DNA from: Augochlora pura
Lineage: Eukaryota; Arthropoda; Insecta; Hymenoptera; Halictidae
Length of the DNA: 64,000 nucleotides
Direction: 5' to 3'
Assembly: GCF_028453695.1 (NCBI RefSeq)
Contig: NC_135775.1
Location: 24,524,545-24,588,544, forward strand
A program made the translations under genes and the position numbers. Positions 1 through 11,450 of the stretch are shown here, in pieces; position 1 is the stretch's first letter; each line of letters starts with the position of its first letter. The notes beneath the pieces were generated by a model that was not told where the DNA came from, ran no database searches, and saw only the letters and a list, made by a program, of their open reading frames with translations.

Positions 1-1765
1 GCGGTATTGTACATAGAGGAGAGAAAAACGACGAGGGAGAGAAGAAGCTAATCACATCGATATATTACTTCCTAGTAATAACGCTTTATTATACTTCACC
101 GTTTCCGTAAGATCGCCGCCGCGAGTCTCGACCTCGAGAGGGACGGCAAAAAGGAACATAGACCCGATTATGTTTGCCGACGCGCCGACGATTTACTTAT
201 TTTCGAAGATCGACGAGAGAGACGATCGGCGATCGTGTTCGATCGTCGTAACCGCCCCCCGCGTGATCGCGGGGATCGTCATCCCCGTTTTTAGAAATCA
301 TTGTACGATTACTTTTGTATAATTACCTGACGCTTCTCGCTTTGAGATTTACCCTTTTAGTCTTTTTTTTATTCGATCAACTTGGCTCGGCAGCCCAAAG
401 GTATAGACGAGATTGCCACCATGGACCGGTCATGGGACACGGAGTTTTGTCGCGGGGAGAATTTCGATTGGACAGCGTGTACGTTGCGAGTTCGAGGTTC
501 GCGCTCGAAGAGGACGGCGTCGATATAAGTTCCTCCGTGAAATACGGTGTCTTCCGTGAGTCCCGGTGTCCTTAAATATTCAGACCCCGGGTGTCACGGA
601 CCCCATTTAATCGACGCCGTCCTCCTTCCAGCCGGCGTTTCGTAACCGTTCTTTCGTTGCGAGTTATCTGTTCGATCGCGGAAAACACGTCCCCTCGGTT
701 GCCCCGGGACACGATTGTCGAGCGTCACCACCGTGCGCGGTGGCCTGGCTGCGTCCGCTACACGGGAGACTACATCTACACGCACACGGGAAAAAAAAAA
801 CAAAACAAAACGAACACACCTGTAAATTAGATCTAACGACATTATTGTATAATATGTAATTAAAAAAAAAGAACGAGGAGAGCCGGGCGCGGCGAGTTCG
901 CGCGCGTGACCGTCGTCGTCAACCCCCCACCCTCCCCCTCGAAACGACGGCCGGAGATATGATTTTCGATATGTAACGCGATTGTTAACGAGAATAGCTG
1001 CGATTCTATTAACATCGATGAAGCACGAGCTGAATTATTATGCATATATTGAACGCGAGTGAGAAAACGGTATGCTTCTTTTGTGCGTGACTGTGGAGAA
1101 CGGTGAGAGAAAGAGAGAGGGGAAATGTGCTGACGATGAGTGAGTGGCCAAAAAAACGTGTGCGCGCGAGAGAGTGAGAGTCTTTTCGTTTGAGAAAGAA
1201 AAAAAAATGTATAATTATCGGTAGTAATATTATTATCACTAATAATATAATAAATGTGCCATTTTTTCCATAATCACGGTGCCTACGGCCTCTACTTTCT
1301 CACGGTTGTGTCTTCGGATATATATACATAATATGTACATATACATATATATATATATATATATGTGTGTGTTCGACAAACATTTATATATTTATATATA
1401 TATGTATATGTCAGTGTTCATTTTTCGTTCGCCCTTTTTTTCTTTCTCACTCGAGCTTCCCCCCAGATGTTTTTTATTTTTTGTTCTCTGTTTTTTTTTT
1501 TTCGTTTCCTCTTCTATTTTTTTTTGTACATTGTACGATCTCCCCGATCTAATTAGCTGCTACCCAACACCAGTATTAGGTCGTATAAGCAGCCGTTTTT
1601 GTTTTACGATTTTTCTCGTTTAAGTCTCTCCTCCTCTTTTTCGATGTACGTTCCCCCTCCTCCCTCCCTGCCTGCTCCAAAGTTCGAATTTTCCACCCTC
1701 TCTTCCCTCCTGTTCTCGCTTCGGTGAGCGTCCCTACCCTGTTAGCCCAACCCTTCACCCTATCT

Positions 1766-1781
1766 CCCCCCCCCCCCCCCC
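1766..1781. repeat. Poly(C) tract of 16
   Basis: An uninterrupted run of 16 C residues lies inside a pyrimidine-rich region on the plus strand. The exact length may be affected by sequencing error. Confidence 0.9.
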
Positions 1782-2033
1782 ACGTTATGTTTCGTTAATC
1801 AAGCCGCCTACTTATTGCGTAGATACGAGCATATACATATAGAGAGTAGATACGTTTAGCGGATAAGATGTACACCTCTTTTACTTTTTTTCCGATCAAC
1901 TGTCGCGGGTGCTCGCCGGTTAACCCTAATCGGAGGATCGTTTCGGCTGTAAAGCATCTGCAAATGTCGTCGACCGATGGATGTTTGTAATACAGAATTT
2001 TCAACGTTTTCAGGAACGACCGTCGGTCTTCAT

Positions 2034-2038
<5 letters not shown>

Positions 2039-2105
<67 letters not shown>
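2039..2105. repeat. (TC)n microsatellite
   Basis: A nearly perfect TC dinucleotide repeat about 65 bp long, ending in an imperfect T-rich tail. It creates long open frames on both strands (Arg-Glu or Ser-Leu runs) that are not genes. Confidence 0.95.
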
Positions 2106-2678
2106 TTTTATTTTTATTTTTCTCTGTCATTTTCATTTCGTCGCAATCGGTTGAGCTATTTTCGCGTTCAGTTGACGATGCGAATTGTACAATTTCTCTC
2201 ACCTCTTTTCCTATTTTTATTCTCTTTCGTTTACGTTTAAAAAAAAATAACTCCATCCAGACACCATGGTGTAAGCGCTGGCTTCATTCCATATGCAATC
2301 ATGTTTCCCTGATACCCCTCGAATTCGCGGTGTCGTTCACGCGAATTTAACGCTAGAACAACCAACGTGGAATGTGCGTAGTTCATTTTTTTTTCCATTT
2401 TTTTGTCATGTCCGTCAATATTTTTAATATTTATATCGATTATAATTAAGAAAAATTGCTCTCACGTGGAAAGTGTTTCACGAGGATTTTATGTTTATTT
2501 TATCCTTTGTTAATACACACTCCGTCTCCCTTTCCCTGTCACACGTTTCGTTGCAACAATTACTTTTAGCTAACGTTATTAATAGCAAATTGATTTACGA
2601 TTTATAGAAAATATTGCTTGATTGTAGCAGAAGGGGCGTAATTTAAAGAAAAATATATATATATATATTCTTTGTGTA

Positions 2679-2684
2679 AATAAA
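2679..2684 (+). terminator. Candidate polyadenylation signal
   Basis: AATAAA on the plus strand, followed within about 20-30 bp by a GT-rich stretch. If the region to the left is a 3' UTR, this is a plausible end. The hexamer alone is weak evidence in AT-rich DNA. Confidence 0.25.
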
Positions 2685-2750
2685 GTGCAATGATAATGTG
2701 GATTTGTCGCGTTCTACCATTTGTACAGGTTTCGGTGTTGTCAAATTGTC

Positions 2751-5583
2751 GCTGATCTGTTTTAATCTTAATAGTAATTAGTAAAAATTTGAAAACCATT
2801 TTTAATCAATTTTAAAAAACCTTGGTTGTTCTAGTTTGATTTAAAAGAATGCTGATTAAAAATAATTATTGATCCTATATGTTAACAAAATTCTAGGAAA
2901 AAATTAATCAGCAAAAATTAGTGAGAGGAACAATGTTTAAATTATTATTCCCCAAGAGGCAATAGGAGTGAATTTTTGACAATTTTATCGCCTGCATCTC
3001 CTCGTCAACTGAATGCGCCCAAAACTGCATGCTGCTCCAAACTATACATAATCACGCTACACATCAATCGTTATATTATTATTCACTGTCCACCGGGAAA
3101 ATTTTTATTTTTTTAATTTTAAAAATTCCTACAATTTCACTTTGAAAGAAATCGTACAACTGCGATTAAAAAGCAGACGGCGTTGAAAAGCAGATCCGTT
3201 AATTATTGACGAGCCACGTGACTCGGAAAGCTCACGTCTTATGAGCTAATCGAAAATCGATTGATCGCGTGAAATCCTAGTTTCCAATGTCGATAACGAT
3301 CATCCGTTTCGATGATCGGATCGTGGTTTCGAGCAGCATGCGTCGCCGAGCGTTTATCGCGTCCACCTTTTGCCCGAACTTCCCATTCGCATCGATACGC
3401 CGCAATCAACGTTCAATGTTCTCGCAACGCGATTAGGAAATTACGTTCGAAAAGCACTCGAATGCGTTGCGACCTTTGACCCGGCAGCACGTATCAAGCT
3501 CGAATACGTATCCAATCTCCTCTTTGCACCATTCGCCCTTGGATCGCGGACTTCTTTAACAATTGCGGAATGGGCGAACCTCCTGGCCATTTGCAGATCC
3601 GGTCCGGCATTTGTATAAACATTTTCGGAGACGTTGCACCCATGGAAAATGTCTCTAAGTCTTGGAACAGCTGGTACGAGAATAATTATTAATAATCGTG
3701 AAAGTTACGAGAAATCAAAATTCGCTAAATTAATTCTAAGAAATTAAGTAAACGTTCCTTTGTTTTAATAAAATTATTATTAAAAGAAGAATCTCTTATT
3801 ATTAATAGAAGAATCTTTTAATAATATTTTTAAAAGTCGTTAAAATTGGTGGCCATATTATTATTTCATTCATCTGAAATTTAAAACGTTAATTAGCATG
3901 ACCCCGAGTACAGCAGGTAATAGAATAAAATATTAAACGATTAAAAAGTGTCAAAGACTTTGTTAACCCGTTGCACTCGAAGCCATTTGAACTGCAAATC
4001 TGAAATTAAATTTCTGGCTCGTAGAATTTCCATTCTATGCAACAAAGTGCACTTTTATGCATACGAAATTGATTCTTGTACCAACAATTATTTTACTGTT
4101 CAACAATGTTTTAAATCTAAACTTTGTTGGTATAGAAATGATCTAAGAACGTGAGAGAACAATTCTAGTAGACCAGTCGAGCGCAGGGGGTTAATTATCG
4201 GTAGCCAGGTAAAGGGGGCGTTGAATGGAGACACAGGTAAATCGAAACAGTGCCAACGTCTGTCTTTATTTTCCGCGAAATAACGTAGTAAAAGTAAGGA
4301 AAGCAGGAAGACTTTATGCGCAGACTAATGAAAGGAAGTCGCCGCTGTCACGGTCAACGCACGTCGAGCCGGTGATTGAGGTTTTGTCATGAGGTTATGT
4401 CATGTATTTCTATTACCATTCTCCCGATCGCCTGACATTACTGCTCCCTTTCTTCCGTTGTCAGCTTTGGTAGTCGTCGCGTTCTCGACGCGTTATCAGA
4501 ACTATTTCCATTGTCGCTACGTTTCCAATTTCGCCGGAAGAAAAGTCCTCACGGCATCGAACGAGACCTGCCGCCATTCACCAGGAAGACATCGCACGTT
4601 CGACGCACCATTTGCTAATTCGCTGATCGAGTTACAATTAAAATAAAACACTCTTCTATCGCAGAAGAACGGCGCGGATCACCGGAACGGACGACGAACG
4701 CCTTCTAATTGAGCATTTAATTTAACCACTAATAAAACGACCAGCTCGAAAATTGAGATTAATCGACTCTTTGCTACTCGCACTCTTCTCGCTGCGACGC
4801 TTCACAGATGCTTGTCGAACATTATGTACACGCGATTACTATGCTAGAAACATTTATCCTTAGTTTAGGAACAGTTGAGGACAAGATCAGCACGTGCCGT
4901 TCATAAAAGTATTTCTGTCCTTGTTAACCCTTTATGGACATTTTCGACCAGGTAAGTTAGCAGGACGAGGCGATTTTCTCAGATGTGTCGAGTGTCTAGT
5001 ATACAAATTATTTTAATTTGTGTATAATGCAAATATAATTTATATAGGATTCTATATAATTATATAATTTATATACGATTATATACAATTATGTGCAATT
5101 ATATAATTTATATAGAAATTATCTTAACATAAACACCGACTATCGCCTCCCATCCTGCCAAACCTCTCGTCCGCAAAGGGTTAATTATTCGCGACCATTT
5201 CGCTGCCACGATGGATTCCTACGATCTCAAGCTTGTGTTTTTGGTACTAAAGAATGTCCTCGTTTGCTTTGGTATCTTTCAAACGATTTCAATTCCTGCA
5301 GCAAATGCACAAGACCAGCAAGCCTAATCATACCTAAGGAACAAGCCGAAGCAGTAATCAAGCCTACCAGCGACGCGAATCGCGCACCGTTATCCAGTCC
5401 AACGCCCACGTCGGTTCACTTCCCCATAAAGCCGAAAATGTCCCAAACCGCTTGAGACCGCTGCCCCAAAATTCGCTAGACTCTAACAACCAGAGCCGTG
5501 ATCACCGCGCTATAAAACGACACGCGCGCAATCAGCGAGCGGTCACCGCACCGAGTCTCACTGCACGCGCTGATCCGCGCTCG
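2751..5583. other. Intergenic, nothing recognised
   Basis: No exon, RNA gene or full-length transposon is recognised. An AT-rich cluster of TATATAATTTATA-like words spans about 5030-5115. Short open frames here lack any recognisable family and are probably chance. Confidence 0.5.
5511..5517 (+). promoter_or_regulatory. Possible TATA box beyond the ABCG stop codon
   Basis: TATAAAA on the plus strand, with a TCAGCG word resembling an insect initiator about 20-25 bp downstream. Any transcript would run antisense into the 3' end of the ABCG gene. Only motif evidence is available, and a chance match is quite possible. Confidence 0.2.
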
Positions 5584-7383
5584 TCAAGAAGAGGATAGCC
5601 TATTCTTGAGCGTGCAGTACGCGATGAACCTGTAGAAGACCATGGCGAATGTTAGAATAGCGATATCGATCCAGTACCTTCCGTCTATCATGGACAGCTC
5701 CTCGATGATGGTGTTCGGCATCCTGTAGTGGCAGTACATCTCCGCGCAGTAGAGTTTCTCGCGCTCGAACCCGTATATGGTGTGCACGTAGGCGTGCATG
5801 GCGTACTTGAAGTAGCTGCCGTAGCTCAGGTAGTAAAGGAAACGTGGCATGTGTCTGTACAGTGCCAAAAAGCCGGATAAAACCAACATGGCGCAGGTGG
5901 TGATGGCAGCGGTGAAGGTGCCGTCGATGGGGTTCAGCAGCGTGCCGATCATGAGACCGTAGCTCTCGGCGATTAGGTTGATGAGCACCGACACGAGCAG
6001 GAACTTGAAGAACCTGTCCGGCTCGAGCGACTGGGAGCTGAGGAAATAGGCGATGACACAGTAGACGGACGCGGAGATCATCTGCATGGGCAGGGAGCAG
6101 ACGGTGGTGGCCGCGTAGTAGGTCCTCAGCTGGTACCAGTTGTTGAACTTCTCCTTCTTCAGCGTGGGGAACTCGGTGGGGAATTTTAGAACGGCGGGCA
6201 TCATGCTGGTGTAGCACAGGTACACGCTGGTGACCAGAATGAAGCCGACGTTGCTAATCACCTTGTCGCCGTCGTAGCCGCTGCCGGTGAACAGAGTGCC
6301 GAGCAAGATCCCGACGGCCATGTGCAACAGTATCCTCAGATAGGAGACGGTCCAGTCCCGGATCATCTGCGTGACGCATCGTTTGAGCAACACGAAGAAC
6401 CTCTCGATTTCCGAAGGCGTCTGTATTAGCACGGAAGCCTTGTCCTCCTGACAGTAACCGTTCTCGCCGAGCTTCTTCGCTTTCGTGACCGGCTTCTTCC
6501 AGCAGCCACCGTTGCCGGCGAGCTTCTCGAGCTGGTCGGTATAATCCCCGTACTCCTTGCTCACCACCTCGATCATAAAGTCGGCGGGGTTGTGGTACTT
6601 GGGACACTGCAGCCCTATGCTGGAGAAGTAGTTGATGGTGTTGCTCGCGGCCCCGTCGTAGAGGCACTTGCCGTCGACCAGCAGGTACACGTTGTCGAAC
6701 ATCTCGAAGATGCCGGCGCTCGGCTGATGGATGGTGCAGACGATGGTCCTGCCATCCCTCGCCAGGCTCTGCAGCAGACTGATGCACTGGTGGGAGGAGA
6801 GGGCGTCGAGGCCGGTCGTCGGCTCATCCAGAAACATCACCGGCGGGTTGTCGACCATCTCCAGCGCAATGCTGAGCCTCTTTTTCTGCCCTCCGCTGAG
6901 CAGCTCGCACTTGGTGTCCTTGGTCCTGATCAGGTCCAGGTTCTCCAGCACGTCGTCTATCAGCATGTCTTTCGCCTTGTGGCTCAGGCTGTTGCCAATC
7001 TTCAAATTGGTCGCCAACCGCATCGCCTCCGCCACCGTGAACAGCGGCTGCAGTTTATCATCCTGCTGGATGTAGCAGCACTGCTTGTTGTACTCCCGCC
7101 AGCTCTGCTTGCCCTCTTTGCCGATGTACCCGATCTCGCCGTGCCAGTCGCCTCGCTCGAACCCCGTCAGGATGTTCAGCAACGTCGACTTCCCCGCCCC
7201 CGACGGCCCCATGATGGCCGACAGCTCCCCGGACCTGAACGTCCCGTTCACCCCCTTCAGGATCTCCTTGGTGACGCCTCGCAGCCCCGTCCGGGTCGTG
7301 TAGCTCAGGTCGGAGAACTCGATGTCCACGGAGCGAGACGACGGCAGGTTGACCATCACCACGCGCTCATTGACCGCAGTCAT
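5584..7383 (-). CDS. ABC transporter, subfamily G half-transporter (ABCG1/ABCG4-like)
   Basis: A single uninterrupted exon encodes 599 residues, the usual length of an ABCG half-transporter. These proteins dimerise in membranes and export lipids, sterols or related molecules using ATP. Visible motifs in order: Walker A GPSGAGKS (59-66), Q-loop glutamines 106-107, signature LSGGQ (162-166), Walker B VMFLDE (182-187), H-loop TIHQPS with His219, and the ABCG-type NPADF motif (265-269). A C-terminal membrane domain of about six helices spans roughly 345-590. The start chosen is the ATG giving MTAVNERVV; the open frame continues upstream only to a GTG. The gene has no intron and is visibly richer in G and C at third positions than the genes after 21 kb. 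Substrate is unknown. The family assignment is secure; which ABCG paralogue it is remains open. Confidence 0.93.
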   Translation of the reverse strand: MTAVNERVVMVNLPSSRSVDIEFSDLSYTTRTGLRGVTKEILKGVNGTFRSGELSAIMGPSGAGKSTLLNILTGFERGDWHGEIGYIGKEGKQSWREYNKQCCYIQQDDKLQPLFTVAEAMRLATNLKIGNSLSHKAKDMLIDDVLENLDLIRTKDTKCELLSGGQKKRLSIALEMVDNPPVMFLDEPTTGLDALSSHQCISLLQSLARDGRTIVCTIHQPSAGIFEMFDNVYLLVDGKCLYDGAASNTINYFSSIGLQCPKYHNPADFMIEVVSKEYGDYTDQLEKLAGNGGCWKKPVTKAKKLGENGYCQEDKASVLIQTPSEIERFFVLLKRCVTQMIRDWTVSYLRILLHMAVGILLGTLFTGSGYDGDKVISNVGFILVTSVYLCYTSMMPAVLKFPTEFPTLKKEKFNNWYQLRTYYAATTVCSLPMQMISASVYCVIAYFLSSQSLEPDRFFKFLLVSVLINLIAESYGLMIGTLLNPIDGTFTAAITTCAMLVLSGFLALYRHMPRFLYYLSYGSYFKYAMHAYVHTIYGFEREKLYCAEMYCHYRMPNTIIEELSMIDGRYWIDIAILTFAMVFYRFIAYCTLKNRLSSS

Positions 7384-8332
7384 CGTGGCCCGCGATGATC
7401 CGTGCCGGCAGATTGCACCGCGACCCCGGCCGCTCACTTTTCCGCGTCTCTGCGGAGATTATGGCAGGCGGCTTCGCCAGCTATCTTATCGCCCGTAGCG
7501 AGACTCTAAACGGGGTCAGCGACGAACAGGATCATCGAGGCTGCTCGATGGAATCTGCCAGGTCGAACTTTCGCGGGAACTTCTCGAACATCGCGGCTAG
7601 GTGCTCGATGATTCCTCCGGCTGTCTGTTGCTAGCTTGCCAGCTGCGTCCGCATGTCTCGAGTTTTGGGGATTGTGGTTGCCGCTCGTTCCCTTAGATCG
7701 TCGTTATCATCTGGGTCTCTCGGATGGCCGCTTTCCCTCGCGGCCGTTGACTAATGATCATCGAGCAGAGGCTGTTGCGCAAGCCGATAAAGACGCGACG
7801 AGAGTTTATGCCAGACGAAAGAAACCGTGTTTTTTCCTTGATCCCCTATTTCGATTACCGTCTGTCGACCAACTGCGTCTTCCAGGGTCTCCGAGTCTCT
7901 CCAGGGGTTTATCCGTAGCCTTTAGCCGAGCCTCTGATCTTGGCGAGGTGACCTGGAATAAGGTTTCTCGAGTTCAATCGTTTCGTAGGGGATGAAGGTG
8001 ATTTAGATAGAATTATAAATGAGGCAGAAGTGATAAATAACACAGAAATTCTTTTAACAGTTCTACGGTTTTCTTTGCCACCCTGTATAGCCAAATTTCT
8101 TGAATTATGCAAATTATTATTAATATTTTTTATTTCTATCTCAATATTCAGATTGATTTTTGCCAGAACAATATTTCTGTTTTCGTACGAAAATATTAAA
8201 CAGTATCCTCTTTGATACCAAAGTTGTACTCATTAATATTAAGATGTACTCTGCGTAACACGTTGTATTAATTCATCTGTGAAAAGAAACCATTCATCCT
8301 CGTGGCTAGATTAATATTTATACAACTATAAA

Positions 8333-8440
8333 TATATTACTTTGTATATTTTTACCACTAACGATTATATTACTATGAATATCCATACTACTGACGATAT
8401 ATATATATTACTATGAATATTTATGCTACTGCTAATCATT
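8333..8440. repeat. Short degenerate tandem repeat
   Basis: Three imperfect copies of a 35-45 bp unit containing tattactatgaatatc followed by tactactgacgatat-like sequence. The copies differ at several positions, so the array looks old. Confidence 0.55.
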
Positions 8441-9012
8441 CCATACCGTTCAGCGATTCTAAACGTCTACGTAATTTGTTGACGGTAACAATTAATTCGC
8501 ATCATCGATCATCGTGAATGAACCGGCTGCGAATTATCACGGCACTGCAACGTCCGGCTACTCGACCGGTTCGTGCTCCATTTATCCCGAATAATGAACA
8601 ATAATTATAATCGCACGAAGAAACGAGTCATCGTCTGCTTACACAATAGATCGTTGTTCAACAACAGAAAAACACGGCCTCGCCGTGCCTCGAAGAATTT
8701 CTTGCTTTTCGACCGAGTAGCGGCACAAACCAGCGTATCAATCATTTTACTTCGTCGAGTCGGATTATTGATAAGTGGCCGGCTATACTCGATTGTTGTT
8801 AACTATGTTCGGGAATAGTACGATTCTCCGCTGGTGACTTTTTTTCTTGCGGTTATGCCGCGATCATCGAGGATTGCATAAAATGATTACGATGCGTTTC
8901 ATTAAAGCCGATTGCGAGTAAAAAAAAGGATTTAATTAATAACTGGAAAGCGCGCTTTGAAATCGATGAATAACCGAAGGAAAAAAGTTTAACGATATTG
9001 GTTTTAATATTT

Positions 9013-9070
9013 CTTAACCGTGAGAATAATTGTTCTTAACCGTGCGAATAATTGTTCTTAATCGTAGAAG
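9013..9070. repeat. Short tandem repeat, about 24 bp unit
   Basis: The unit ttcttaaccgtgcgaataat is repeated about 2.5 times with single-base differences between copies. Confidence 0.6.
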
Positions 9071-10139
9071 AACGCTAGACTATTTAATACGCATCAATCT
9101 TCCTGTCGCAGCCGCGTGATTTAGAGCAAGGCTCGGAATTAACCGGCACGAGGTACTCGGATCGCGAGCCACGCCCCCTGGCGCCCCTCGCGCTTCTTGC
9201 TCCGGTACGACGGTCGCCTAATTGCGAAGTCAGATACGCCACGAGTTCAGTGCTGCTTAATTCTGAGCCCTGGAGTCGCGGATGCGTGATGCAATTAGGC
9301 GAGCAGTAATCTTCTCATGACATTATACAGAGTCACGAGATAGTCGCGTCAGTATTCCTGCATGATCGAAGAAAATGATCGCGAGACGATCGACGACAAT
9401 ATTTTTATTCGTTTCATCCGAGATCGATCGCAAGACTCGGCAGCTCGGATCGGTGCGTTTCGATTACGCTGATTAGCATAAATTTCGACAGTAATGACGC
9501 ACGCTTATTGTCCGCGATCATGGTTTTACGGTACACGTTACGCAAACGCGATCTTGAACTACAAACAATGCCTTGAATCATCGAGGAAACCGACGCTGTC
9601 TCGATCGTTCTAACGATTCTTCCTGTTACTTAACCCTTTTTCTGCGACGCGCCGGACACCGGATATTTTGCATACCCGGCACAGTGACTTCTCGCGCACG
9701 GTTCCTCGCTTCTGAATAATAGCCGACAGGAGTGTTCTATTTTTAGTAAAAATTCTCGATAAGGTCAAAGGCATCGCGGAACAAAATAAGATATCGCACA
9801 AGAAACGATGCAATTTGCACGCACTTGGACGACGCTGTCTCGTTCCGCGTTGCCCGCGAGCATCGGCGCGCTGCATCGTTATGCAAGTAATCAGACGAAA
9901 GTGCTCCGAAAAAGTTCTGACGATTATCCGGTTAAATGATACGCAGGAGGAACGTGAGGGGTTTAATCGCGTTGCACCATGACGTTGACAAAATTCTCTC
10001 GGTCCGCGTAAACATATGCAGGTGGCAGGTGCACGGCGCATCTTAGCGTCGGTGAACAGTAATTTTCGCCGGTCGACAAAGCGAGTAAACAACGCAAAGA
10101 AGAAACTTAATAATGCTTGTCAGAGGAGTCGATTTTCCG

Positions 10140-10450
10140 CGAAAAAGAGCATCTGATGCAAATTGGTGCATTTGTAATAACTCTATGTGGAAATGAAGGG
10201 ACTTTTGGAAATCGAACCGAAAAATTTCGTACAAGAATTAATAGATCAGTCATAAGTATGCATTATGCATTATGCACGTTGATGCATTGCATAAGGCCTC
10301 GAAAAAGTCTCGCGGACTCACCTGCTGCGGAAGAAAGATGAAGAGCTATTTAATAGTGGCGAAGGAAATGCATTTATGCGTAGATATGCATAGGATATTA
10401 TTATCATTATTATTATTATTACTATAAGTGCAATGTTATGCACTCCGCAG
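10140..10450. promoter_or_regulatory. Cluster of ATGCAT / ATGCAAAT-type motifs
   Basis: The words gatgcaaat, tatgcattatgcat, gatgcattgcataa, tatgcatagg and ttatgcac occur within about 300 bp. ATGCAAAT is the classical octamer bound by POU-domain factors. Homotypic clusters of this sort are a feature of enhancers, but simple-sequence drift could also produce them. No function is shown. Confidence 0.25.
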
Positions 10451-10911
10451 CGCCTGCAATATTTTTGATACGCGTATTTTCGAGGCAACCCGCGGATAAA
10501 CGCTCAACCAGAGAAAAGGCGATACAGGAGGACGACGTCCTCCTTTGTTCCGAGTGACCGCAACCCTTCCCCATTATTATGTGCAACGGCGATTGCGGTT
10601 AGAGACGAATGATCCAGCGATAACACGCGGTCCCATGGATCTCTACGCGGTGCACGGTTTTTTTTCCGAGATGTGCTCGGGCAAACTCCATATAAGATGA
10701 TATCTGCTATCTACTACTAGCTCTGTGCAGACGGCGGACTCGTTGCATGCCAATGACGCGGCACGTTGTTCGTTAACGACACGCCACCAGGTAATCACTG
10801 GTCGTGGCCCAATCACGATGATGAGACAGTGCCACGGGGACGGGGGCATTAGGAAGCAATCGTCATCAGGCACGCGATTATCAACCCTCGAACGGTAGCA
10901 GTGTGTCACGT

Positions 10912-11450
10912 TTAAAATTTTAATGAGGTTATGTTCAGAATTTTATTAGTGTTGTGTTTAGAAATTTGGAAATGTTATATTTATATCGATATTTTGTTAC
11001 ATCGACGATATTTTCCGGTAATATTAAATTCACATATTTTATCGCCAATATTTAATTAACTCTATTTTATCCGCAATATTTAATAGACAATATTTGATAG
11101 GCAGTATTTAATTGACGATATGTATTCGACGATATTTTACCGCCAATATTGAATTGGCAACATTTGAACCAGCAATGTTTAAGCGACAATATTTGACCAA
11201 CAGTACGTAATTAACAATCTTCAACCGACAATTTGTAATCGCCAACATGTGATCGTCAACATTTCATTTACAGATTTCACGTTTATAATTTTAAAACGAT
11301 CCATTTAAAATTTTAATAGCGTTACAATTTAAAATTTTTATATATTGTATTTAAAATTGTAATGGCGTTATATTTAAAGTATTTAAAGCGTTGCACTTAA
11401 AAATAGATTAAATGTTACGTTTAATATTTTAAAACTGTCACGTCCAATCC
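10912..11450. repeat. Nested degenerate minisatellite
   Basis: Two degenerate motifs fill this stretch. The outer parts (about 10912-10985 and 11285-11450) repeat a 22-25 bp unit built around tttaaaattttaatggcgtta. The centre (about 10985-11275) repeats an 18-20 bp unit built around gacaatatttaatt. Copies are diverged but the spacing stays fairly regular. There are no open frames. Confidence 0.6.

Larger units (their letters stand above)
1..2750 (+). other. Gene-free low-complexity stretch, possibly a 3' UTR
   Basis: No credible coding exon is seen on either strand. The stretch is rich in homopolymer A and T runs, T/C-rich tracts, TA repeats near 1320-1410 and dinucleotide repeats. An AATAAA hexamer at 2679-2684 is followed by a GT-rich stretch. 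This composition resembles the long, simple-sequence 3' UTRs of insect neural genes, so it may be the tail of a plus-strand gene lying to the left of the window. That is an inference; transcript data would be needed to confirm it. Confidence 0.3.
7384..10911. other. Intergenic, upstream of ABCG
   Basis: CpG-containing, gene-free DNA upstream of the ABCG start. It should hold that gene's promoter and any untranslated first exon, but none could be fixed from motifs. A possible splice acceptor (ccgcag) lies just upstream of the GTG that opens the frame. The open frame at 9610-10092 (minus) is arginine- and cysteine-rich without family features and is treated as chance. Confidence 0.4.

Noticed and set aside
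1795..2350. Frames of 105-153 codons on both strands across the TC repeat
   Set aside because: The bulk of each is an Arg-Glu or Ser-Leu run from the microsatellite.
5600..7398. Long open frames in other frames or antisense across the ABCG gene (5600-6217, 6254-6787, 6592-7398)
   Set aside because: They are shadows of the real ABCG frame caused by its G/C-rich codon third positions; they show no domain features.
8333..9070. Short direct repeats considered as a CRISPR-like array
   Set aside because: Repeats are few, adjacent and diverged with no unique spacers, and the DNA is eukaryotic.
9610..10092. 160-codon minus-strand frame
   Set aside because: Arg/Cys-rich composition, no family words, no splice context; CpG-rich DNA readily leaves frames open.
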